From positions 1-62,809 of the forward strand of contig NZ_FTMX01000015.1 of the NCBI RefSeq assembly GCF_900156045.1: DNA of 62,809 nucleotides, given 5' to 3'. The position numbers were made by a program, and so were the translations under genes. The notes below the pieces were generated by a model. It was given only the letters and a program-made list of their open reading frames with translations. It made no database searches and was not told the DNA's origin. The DNA is from Peribacillus simplex (GTDB lineage Bacteria > Bacillota > Bacilli > Bacillales > DSM-1321). This document shows, in pieces, positions 56,066-62,809 of the stretch. Positions within the stretch are counted from its first letter, which is position 1, and each line of letters begins with the position of its first letter.

Positions 56066-57454
56066 TTAACCCCCTAACGATTGTTTAAGAGCCTCCGAAA
56101 CCGATGAAACACCCACGATCTTAATACCCTTCGGCGCGGTCCATCCCCCTATATTATTAGCCGGTATGATAACCCGCTCAAACCCTAATTTTGCGGCTTC
56201 CTGCACCCTTTGTTCAATTCTTGACACCCTTCTTACCTCACCAGTCAGCCCCACTTCACCAATGATGCAATCTGCAGGGTTTGTTGGTTTATCACGGAAG
56301 CTTGAAGCAATGCTTATTGCGACAGCGAGGTCAATTGCAGGTTCATCCAGCTTGACACCACCAGCAACCTTTAAATACGCATCTTGGTTTTGGAGCAGTA
56401 AGCCCACTCTCTTTTCCAGAACAGCCATTAAAAGCGAAACTCGATTGTGGTCGATTCCCGTGGCCATTCGCCGCGGATTGCCAAAACTCGTAGGTGAAAT
56501 CAATGCTTGAATTTCAACTAGCACCGGCCTTGTGCCCTCCATGGATGCGACGACTGTGGAACCCGAGGCTCCCTGCGACCGTTCTTCAAGGAAAATTTCC
56601 GATGGATTCGCGACCTCTTCCAATCCATGTTCTTTCATTTCAAAAATGCCCATCTCATTCGTCGAACCAAAGCGATTTTTAACCGCACGTATAATTCGAT
56701 ATGTATGGTGTCTTTCACCTTCAAAATATAATACAGTGTCAACCATGTGCTCAAGCAGCCGCGGCCCCGCGATGGCCCCTTCCTTTGTAACGTGGCCGAC
56801 GATAAAAATCGCGATTCCGTTCGTTTTAGCAATGCGCATGAGTGAGGCTGTGCACTCCCTCACTTGTGAAACGCTTCCCGGGGCAGATGTAACCTCCGAA
56901 TGGTATACCGTTTGAATGGAGTCAATAATGACCAAATCCGGTTTTACATCCGTAATTGCTTGTTGGATATAATCCATATCGGTTTCAGCATAAACGAATA
57001 GATTTTCCGACATGGTCCCAAGCCGATCCGCTCTCAATTTGGTCTGCTTGACTGATTCTTCACCTGAAATATAAAGCACTTTTTTCTGTTTATGCGCCAA
57101 TTGGGATGATACCTGTAAAAGCAGGGTGGACTTACCGATACCAGGGTCCCCACCGATCAATACAAGTGATCCCTGTACGATCCCGCCCCCAAGAGCACGA
57201 TTCAATTCCATTAAATCCGTCTTAATCCGGGGTTCTTTTTCTGATTGAATAGTCGTTATGGGCGCTGCCTTCTCCCGTTCCCCGGAACCTCTAACCTCTG
57301 AATTGGTAAAAGCCCCTTTTCTAGCAGGTTTAACGATCTCGGTTTCCTCGACCATTTTGTTCCATTCACCACATCCTGGGCATTTCCCCATCCATTTCGG
57401 GGACTCATATCCACAAGACTGACACATAAATTTTGTTTTCTTCTTTACAGCCAT
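56066..57454 (-). CDS. radA: RadA (Sms), DNA repair/branch-migration helicase
   Basis: 462 residues. N-terminal zinc finger CQSCGYESPKWMGKCPGCGEW, RecA-like core with Walker A GGDPGIGKST, the RadA-specific KNRFG motif (VKNRFGSTNEMG), and a C-terminal Lon-protease-like domain. Acts in recombinational repair and physically with DisA in Bacillus. A TATAAT sequence with no good -35 lies upstream, between the clpC terminator and the start. Confidence 0.96.
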   Translation of the reverse strand: MAVKKKTKFMCQSCGYESPKWMGKCPGCGEWNKMVEETEIVKPARKGAFTNSEVRGSGEREKAAPITTIQSEKEPRIKTDLMELNRALGGGIVQGSLVLIGGDPGIGKSTLLLQVSSQLAHKQKKVLYISGEESVKQTKLRADRLGTMSENLFVYAETDMDYIQQAITDVKPDLVIIDSIQTVYHSEVTSAPGSVSQVRECTASLMRIAKTNGIAIFIVGHVTKEGAIAGPRLLEHMVDTVLYFEGERHHTYRIIRAVKNRFGSTNEMGIFEMKEHGLEEVANPSEIFLEERSQGASGSTVVASMEGTRPVLVEIQALISPTSFGNPRRMATGIDHNRVSLLMAVLEKRVGLLLQNQDAYLKVAGGVKLDEPAIDLAVAISIASSFRDKPTNPADCIIGEVGLTGEVRRVSRIEQRVQEAAKLGFERVIIPANNIGGWTAPKGIKIVGVSSVSEALKQSLGG

Positions 57455-57602
57455 AAATTACTCCTTTTCTTTTGGAAAAAATATCTATATTAAGGATATT
57501 ATACCTCGGTTTTATTTAAACCTTCTTAAGGCTAAGTTTTTTTAAAAAAATATTCATTCTGCACTCTGCTTGTCCCATTTATTATACTCAAATCTACCTA
57601 TA

Positions 57603-57647
57603 GATAAAAAACAGAGGTACACTGCAAAAGAATCTGCGTGTACCTCG
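57603..57647 (-). terminator. terminator after clpC
   Basis: GAGGTACAC pairs with GTGTACCTC around a 15-nt loop, followed by TGTTTTTTATC on the minus strand, about 15 nt past the clpC stop. It separates the ctsR operon from radA-disA. Confidence 0.85.
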
Positions 57648-57662
57648 AAGTTTAGGATCAGG

Positions 57663-60104
57663 TTATTCACTTACATTAACAGGCTCGCCTTGTCGGATTG
57701 CAAACTCATTATTCACGACATCCATTACGACCGTTTGCCCTTTTTTCACGTTGCCCTTAAGCAACTCTTCGGATAGATAATCTTCTACATGCTTCTGAAG
57801 TGCCCTGCGGATTGGCCGTGCCCCATATTCGGGATCAAAACCTTCCGTAGCAATTTTTTCCCTAGCCGCATCTGTCAGCTCCAAGTATATCTCCTGTTCT
57901 TTCAAACGGGAAGTAAGCTGATTTGACATTAATGTAACGATTTGTTTCAAATGATCCTTCTCTAATGAGTGGAACACGATAGTTTCATCAATACGATTCA
58001 GGAATTCCGGACGGAATGCACGTTTGAGTTCTTCCATCACTTTCCCTTTCATATTTTTATAGTCCTGGCCAGTATCTTGGATGTTAAAGCCGACATACTT
58101 ATCAGTTTTCAAGGCCGACGCCCCTACATTCGACGTCATAATCAGGATGGTATTCCTGAAATCGACAGTACGTCCCTTGGAATCTGTCAGTCTTCCGTCT
58201 TCCAATACTTGAAGAAGAATATTGAAGACATCCGGATGCGCCTTTTCAATTTCATCAAGCAGAACGACGGAATATGGTTTCCTCCGCACTTTTTCCGTTA
58301 ACTGACCGCCTTCTTCGTATCCAACATATCCTGGAGGGGATCCAACAAGACGTGAAGTCGAATGTTTCTCCATATATTCGGACATATCGATGCGGATCAT
58401 GGCATCTTCATCACCAAAAATGGATTCAGCTAAAGCACGGGCAAGCTCGGTTTTACCGACCCCTGTAGGTCCCAAGAAGATGAATGAGCCAATTGGACGT
58501 TTAGGATCTTTCAAACCTGCCCTTGCACGTCGTACCGCTTTAGAAACCGCAATGACAGCCTCTTCCTGCCCAATTACACGATCATGGAGGATTGACTCCA
58601 TATTAAGCAGTTTGTCTGACTCTGTTTGCGCCAATTTAGTGACTGGAACTCCCGTCCAACTGGATACGACGTGTGCAATGTCATCCACAGTCACTTCACT
58701 GTTCTCCTGCCCTTGTTTTTCTTTCCAAGTTTTTTTCGTTTCTTCCAATTGTTCTCTTAAACGTTGTTCTGTATCGCGAAGCGAAGCAGCTTTTTCAAAT
58801 TCCTGACTCTGAACGGAAGCATCCTTTTCCTTACGAACATCATCCAGCTTCACTTCAAGTTCTTTTAAGTTAGGTGGCGTTGTGTAAGAACGCAGCCTAA
58901 CCTTGGAACCAGCTTCATCAATCAAGTCAATCGCTTTATCCGGTAAAAAGCGGTCGGAAATATAACGGTCGGATAATTTGACTGCGGCATCAATCGCTTC
59001 GTCAGTAATCGATACGCGGTGATGTGCCTCATAACGGTCACGCAGCCCCTTGAGAATTTGGATGGATTCCTCAATTGTCGGCTCATCGACTTGGATTGGC
59101 TGGAAACGACGTTCAAGCGCAGCATCCTTTTCAATATACTTCCGGTACTCATCCAAAGTCGTGGCACCGATACATTGTAATTCACCTCGCGCCAATGATG
59201 GTTTAAGGATATTGGAGGCATCAATGGCACCTTCTGCACCACCAGCACCAATCAATGTATGCAATTCATCGATGAATAGGATGATATTACCCGCCTGACG
59301 TATTTCATCCATAACTTTCTTCAACCGGTCCTCAAATTCACCCCGGTATTTAGTGCCAGCCACAACAGTACCCATATCTAGTGTCATTACGCGTTTATCA
59401 CGTAAAATTTCAGGTACCTCATTATTGATGATCTGTTGGGCAAGCCCTTCAGCAATGGCTGTTTTACCAACCCCAGGTTCACCGATCAATACTGGGTTAT
59501 TTTTTGTACGACGGCTTAATACCTCGATGACACGCTGTATTTCCTTACTTCTTCCGATAACGGGATCCAAACTTCCTTCCCTTGCAATCGCCGTTAAATC
59601 ACGTGCAAGGCCATCCAGTGTAGGCGTGCTTGCATTTGAAGCAGCTGAACCTTGATGACCACCTGATTCATTGCTTCCCAGAAGTTGTAATACTTGTTGT
59701 CGAGCTTTATTTAAACTTACACCCAAATTATTCAATACGCGGGCAGCTACACCTTCACCTTCTCGGATAAGACCTAGAAGAACATGCTCTGTCCCAACAT
59801 ATGAGTGACCTAATTTTCTTGCCTCATCCATGGAAAGCTCAATGACTTTCTTGGCTCTTGGGGTATAATGTATCGTTTGAGCCGTATCCTGTCCACGGCC
59901 AATTAGATTTTCCACTTCTTTCTGAATCTTATCCGGACCTAATCCAAGAGCAAATAATGCTTTGGCTGCAATACCATCACCTTCTCGGACAAGGCCCAGT
60001 AAAATATGTTCCGTGCCAATATTATTGTGACCTAAACGGATTGCCTCTTCTTGGGCTAATGCTAATACTTTCTGGGCTCTTTCAGTAAAACGACCAAACA
60101 TCAT
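57663..60104 (-). CDS. clpC: ClpC, AAA+ unfoldase of the ClpCP protease
   Basis: 813 residues. Double Clp N-domain (two repeats, LGHNNIGTEHILLGLVREG and LGHSYVGTEHVLLGLIREG), first AAA+ with GEPGVGKTA, UVR-type middle domain (FEKAASLRDTEQRLREQLE), second AAA+ with GPTGVGKTE. It delivers arginine-phosphorylated and adaptor-bound proteins to ClpP. The start is ATG at 60104 (MMFGRFTERAQKV), with AAGGAGGAATTCCCT upstream; 16 upstream codons are not conserved. Confidence 0.97.
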   Translation of the reverse strand: MMFGRFTERAQKVLALAQEEAIRLGHNNIGTEHILLGLVREGDGIAAKALFALGLGPDKIQKEVENLIGRGQDTAQTIHYTPRAKKVIELSMDEARKLGHSYVGTEHVLLGLIREGEGVAARVLNNLGVSLNKARQQVLQLLGSNESGGHQGSAASNASTPTLDGLARDLTAIAREGSLDPVIGRSKEIQRVIEVLSRRTKNNPVLIGEPGVGKTAIAEGLAQQIINNEVPEILRDKRVMTLDMGTVVAGTKYRGEFEDRLKKVMDEIRQAGNIILFIDELHTLIGAGGAEGAIDASNILKPSLARGELQCIGATTLDEYRKYIEKDAALERRFQPIQVDEPTIEESIQILKGLRDRYEAHHRVSITDEAIDAAVKLSDRYISDRFLPDKAIDLIDEAGSKVRLRSYTTPPNLKELEVKLDDVRKEKDASVQSQEFEKAASLRDTEQRLREQLEETKKTWKEKQGQENSEVTVDDIAHVVSSWTGVPVTKLAQTESDKLLNMESILHDRVIGQEEAVIAVSKAVRRARAGLKDPKRPIGSFIFLGPTGVGKTELARALAESIFGDEDAMIRIDMSEYMEKHSTSRLVGSPPGYVGYEEGGQLTEKVRRKPYSVVLLDEIEKAHPDVFNILLQVLEDGRLTDSKGRTVDFRNTILIMTSNVGASALKTDKYVGFNIQDTGQDYKNMKGKVMEELKRAFRPEFLNRIDETIVFHSLEKDHLKQIVTLMSNQLTSRLKEQEIYLELTDAAREKIATEGFDPEYGARPIRRALQKHVEDYLSEELLKGNVKKGQTVVMDVVNNEFAIRQGEPVNVSE

Positions 60105-60234
60105 AGGGAATTCCTCCTTAAGAATTTTCGTTTTGAATAAAGTTGCTGGCAATTCTCTAAAGTTATGGCAGAAGCTTCTTCTTGCTCCATATCTATTACA
60201 TGAAATTTGCTACTCCCTAAAGAGGCAATGACCT

Positions 60235-61311
60235 CTATGAGGAGGAAGATTCCGTGAAATTCAAGCGTTCTCGGATGAGTGCTGCTCTACGGATATCCCT
60301 TTCATGGGGTCTTAAAGGACCACCTGCGTACTTTTGTAAAAATCCCGGCTGCGTCAAAATCATCAACTCATTTAGAATGCTTTTAGAAATATTCTTTATA
60401 TACCCAAGATCTATCCCTAATCTAACATCGGAGATACAGGTAGCTGCTTCCTTGGTCTCGATGATGCGGGCATTGGACAAAATCCCATATGAACGGAAAA
60501 TTCTATCTTCTAATTGTATGTGTGAAGTCCTCGCTAATGCATCCCTCGCTGACCGTTCCTGGGCTATGATTTGTTGCACTACACTTGTTAGATCTTCAAC
60601 GATATCCCTTTCCGACTTTCCAAGAGTAATCTGATTGGAGATTTGAAAAATATTCCCCAAGGCTTGACTGCCCTCTCCATAAATCCCGCGAACCACCAAC
60701 CCCAATTGGTTGATAGCAGGTATGATATTATTCATCTGCTGTGTAAGGACAAGGCCCGGCAGATGCATCATGACTGAAGCTCTCAACCCTGTTCCCACAT
60801 TAGTCGGACAACTAGTCAGGTATCCTCTTTCCTCATCATATGCATAGTCTATGGATTCTTCAATCCAATCGTCAAGAACATTTGCAATCTTTAAGGTTTC
60901 CTTTAGCTGCAACCCCGACATTAAGCATTGAATACGGAGATGATCCTCTTCGTTTATCATGATGCTTATTTCTTCATTTTCCGAAAGGAGACATGCGCTT
61001 TTCGCTGAATCTTCAACTAAATGGGGACTGATTAAATGTTTTTCAACGAGAACGCGCTTTTCCAGTGGCTGCAATTGGTCAATCTCTAAAAGTTCCAGCT
61101 TTCCAATCTCTGGGGTTACTTCTTCTTCGATTCTTTTTTTGACCAATTCAATGATTTCTAAAGCTTCTTCGTTAGAAAAGGAGGTTGGGAAGGTAAAGTC
61201 TTTAAAATTCCTGGCCAGCCGAATCCGCGAACTCAATACGATATCGATTTCCGGCCCTTCGGCACTCATCCAGGAACTCAAGGCGTTTTCTACAAACTTT
61301 TCCAAGCTCAT
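60235..61311 (-). CDS. mcsB: McsB, protein-arginine kinase
   Basis: 358 residues. Phosphagen-kinase fold adapted to phosphorylate protein arginine, marking proteins for ClpCP. Conserved SSRIRLARNFKDF (nucleotide/Arg-binding), the RGYLTSCPTNVGTGLRASV loop with the reactive Cys, and C-terminal pArg pocket region. Overlaps the mcsA stop by 4 nt, so it is translationally coupled to its activator. Confidence 0.96.
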   Translation of the reverse strand: MSLEKFVENALSSWMSAEGPEIDIVLSSRIRLARNFKDFTFPTSFSNEEALEIIELVKKRIEEEVTPEIGKLELLEIDQLQPLEKRVLVEKHLISPHLVEDSAKSACLLSENEEISIMINEEDHLRIQCLMSGLQLKETLKIANVLDDWIEESIDYAYDEERGYLTSCPTNVGTGLRASVMMHLPGLVLTQQMNNIIPAINQLGLVVRGIYGEGSQALGNIFQISNQITLGKSERDIVEDLTSVVQQIIAQERSARDALARTSHIQLEDRIFRSYGILSNARIIETKEAATCISDVRLGIDLGYIKNISKSILNELMILTQPGFLQKYAGGPLRPHERDIRRAALIRERLNFTESSSS

Positions 61312-61859
61312 AATTCCTCGCCTCCCTCTTGCGCTTCATACCTTTTTTCAAGGGAACGAACCTTATCTCTTACCTCTGCCGCTTTCTCAAACTCCTCTTG
61401 ATCAATGTGGGCCTTTAAAACTTCTTTTAAATCCAAAATTTGCTTTCGAAGATATATGGTGCCACCGATCCTTTTTGGAATTTTCCCTATATGTGCTGTA
61501 TTGCCGCTATGAACCCTCTTTAAAATGGGATTTAACTGTTCATTGAACGTTTTATAACATTCGGCACAGCCAAACTTACCAATATGGACAAATTCTTTAT
61601 AAGATCGATGACAATGCGGGCAACGCCTCTCTTCCGTTTTGGGAAATGCATTTGCCTTTGTCTGTTGAATATTCGACTCCATATTCAACAATCCTGCTAA
61701 TAAATTATTTATTGAAAAACCAGGTCCTCCTGCATCCATGAACATTTCACCTTTTTCCTGAGCACATTTCTCACAAATCATGACTTCAGTCTTTTTTCCA
61801 TTGATGATTTTGGTGAAGTGCAGGGTAGCAGGCCTTTGATGACATTCTTGGCAAATCAA
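61308..61859 (-). CDS. mcsA: McsA, activator of the McsB kinase
   Basis: 183 residues. Two zinc-binding regions with CxxC pairs (CQEC and CEKC; CPHC and CAEC) and a C-terminal UVR domain (QEEFEKAAEVRDKVRSLEKR). The start codon is TTG at 61859 after GAGGTGATGAACG. McsA activates McsB and, with it, inactivates CtsR in stress. Confidence 0.95.
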   Translation of the reverse strand: MICQECHQRPATLHFTKIINGKKTEVMICEKCAQEKGEMFMDAGGPGFSINNLLAGLLNMESNIQQTKANAFPKTEERRCPHCHRSYKEFVHIGKFGCAECYKTFNEQLNPILKRVHSGNTAHIGKIPKRIGGTIYLRKQILDLKEVLKAHIDQEEFEKAAEVRDKVRSLEKRYEAQEGGEEL

Positions 61860-61880
61860 CGTTCATCACCTCTGCCAGTT

Positions 61881-62342
61881 TCATTTATATTTTAAAGTCG
61901 TAAGCATCGCAGTTAAAATTCTTGCCCTAAGTTCATCGCGGTCAGGTAGGTCGATATAAATCACCGATCTATCTATAACGCTCATCATAATCTTTGCTTC
62001 TCTTTCATTAATGACGTCTTCATTCATCAGCCTTGAAATTACTCCTTCAGCCATCGATTGGGTTACCCTTGAACCAATAAGCGATAATAATTGGTTGATA
62101 AGTTGCACGGAATCCTGCGATTCGACTTTCATGATGCGTATATAACCGCCGCCTCCACGCTTACTCTCTACAACATAACCTCTCTCGATGGTAAACCTGG
62201 TATTGATTACGTAATTGATTTGAGAAGGAACACACTGAAATTTATCTGCTATTTCACTTCTTTTAATCTCCAAGATATCTTTTTGACTTATTTCAAGTAC
62301 TTGCTTCAAATAAGTTTCGATAACATCAGATATGTTTCTCAC
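61881..62342 (-). CDS. ctsR: CtsR, heat-shock repressor
   Basis: 153 residues. Winged helix-turn-helix (KFQCVPSQINYVINTRFTIE) and the Gly-rich wing SKRGGGGYIRIM that acts as a heat sensor, then an alpha-helical C-terminal dimerisation domain. Start codon GTG at 62342 after GGAGGAGGCTGA. Autoregulated through the operator at 62363-62379. Confidence 0.97.
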   Translation of the reverse strand: MRNISDVIETYLKQVLEISQKDILEIKRSEIADKFQCVPSQINYVINTRFTIERGYVVESKRGGGGYIRIMKVESQDSVQLINQLLSLIGSRVTQSMAEGVISRLMNEDVINEREAKIMMSVIDRSVIYIDLPDRDELRARILTAMLTTLKYK

Positions 62343-62362
62343 TCAGCCTCCTCCATTCTGAC

Positions 62363-62379
62363 TTTGACTATATTTGACT
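62363..62379 (-). promoter_or_regulatory. CtsR operator
   Basis: On the minus strand, AGTCAAA-TAT-AGTCAAA, a complete heptad direct repeat matching the CtsR box RGTCAAAnAnRGTCAAA. It lies just downstream of the -10 box of the ctsR promoter, where binding blocks transcription. Confidence 0.92.
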
Positions 62380-62382
62380 ATT

Positions 62383-62410
62383 ATTATACAAGGAATAATG
62401 CATTTTGCAA
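62383..62410 (-). promoter_or_regulatory. ctsR operon promoter (sigma A)
   Basis: TTGCAA (62405-62410), 16 bp, consensus TATAAT (62383-62388) on the minus strand. The CtsR box follows 4 nt downstream. Confidence 0.75.
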
Positions 62411-62667
62411 CTTAAACGCACTTTCTTTCTGTATTATCCATTTTCTCCAAATTATATGTAGTTACATACCCCATTGAACATTAAAGTTTAAATATCTTAC
62501 ATTAATACCCTAAAAGGATAAATGCAAAACCTGATATTTTTCTTCTCTCTTAAGGTTTCACCACTTAAATCCTGCCCAATTCCCCCTCATGATATTGTAA
62601 ACAATTCAAATAAGGCCAGCCCTATGCTGTCCCTTAAAATAAAAAACCTTTTTTAAATTGCAAACAA
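62411..62667. other. gene-free region between the 5S rRNA terminator and ctsR
   Basis: A/T-rich with no ORF that has an SD. Besides the terminator next to the 5S gene I see no clear element. A further stress promoter (for example sigma B) might be expected by analogy with B. subtilis, but I could not identify one. Confidence 0.4.
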
Positions 62668-62699
62668 CAAAAAAGACCAGCCAGGATGGCTGATCTTTC
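62668..62699 (-). terminator. rRNA operon terminator after 5S
   Basis: AAGATCAGCC pairs with GGCTGGTCTT (one G-U) around ATCCT, followed by TTTTGTTGTTTG on the minus strand, immediately after the 5S 3' end. Confidence 0.88.
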
Positions 62700-62705
62700 T
62701 AAATG

Positions 62706-62809
<104 letters not shown>

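Overview
The window is a stretch of a Bacillaceae (Firmicutes, endospore-forming) chromosome lying between two rRNA operons that both run on the minus strand. The 5' end of a 16S rRNA gene sits at 1-69 and most of a 5S rRNA gene at 62706-62809. The order ctsR-mcsA-mcsB-clpC-radA-disA-yacL-ispD-ispF-gltX-cysE-cysS-mrnC-rlmB-rae1-sigH-rpmG-secE-nusG-rplKAJL-rsmC-rpoBC-rplGB-rpsLG-fusA-tuf-S10/spc/alpha ribosomal cluster-ecfA1A2T-truA-rplM-rpsI-ybaK-cwlD-salA-gerD-kbaA-pdaB is that of Bacillus subtilis. The sporulation genes (sigH, cwlD, gerD, kbaA, pdaB), the many TTG/GTG starts with strong Shine-Dalgarno (SD) sequences, and the protein sequences point to Bacillus or a close relative. A Peribacillus/B. 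simplex-like organism is my guess only.

Nearly every gene is on the minus strand, so function is best read from high to low coordinates. 62.4-57.6 kb is the CtsR-controlled clpC operon (protein quality control) with a textbook CtsR box. 57.5-52.4 kb holds DNA repair and c-di-AMP synthesis (radA, disA), yacL and isoprenoid genes (ispD, ispF). 52.4-46.8 kb holds gltX, a Cys T-box controlled cysE-cysS, and RNA-processing genes (mrnC, rlmB, rae1). 46.7-44.7 kb is sigH, rpmG, secE, nusG. 44.5-33.2 kb is the L11/L1, L10/L12 and rpoBC block. 33.5-28.7 kb is the str operon. 28.3-13.9 kb is the S10-spc-alpha ribosomal protein cluster with secY, adk, infA and rpoA. 13.5-9.1 kb is the ECF energy module, truA, rplM and rpsI. 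4.9-0.3 kb is a sporulation/germination group.

Three things depart from the standard layout. (1) The methionine aminopeptidase gene map, expected between adk and infA, survives only as a decayed pseudogene (about 16625-17103). (2) Between rpsI and ybaK there is an extra block: a divergent tetR/DHA2-type MFS efflux pair with palindromic operator candidates, a lone ECF S-component, and two unexplained non-coding stretches. (3) Several leaders carry structure beyond known families: a multi-hairpin leader with a terminator-like element before ecfA1, a hairpin between the SD and start codon of nusG plus a terminator between secE and nusG, and a hairpin with a T-run before rpoB. Known regulatory RNAs seen are the Cys T-box, the L10 leader and the L13 leader.

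I found no CRISPR array, insertion sequence, prophage or tRNA gene, and no obviously new multi-gene system. The most interesting items are the dead map gene, the structured ecfA1 leader, the inserted efflux/ECF segment and the nusG initiation region.
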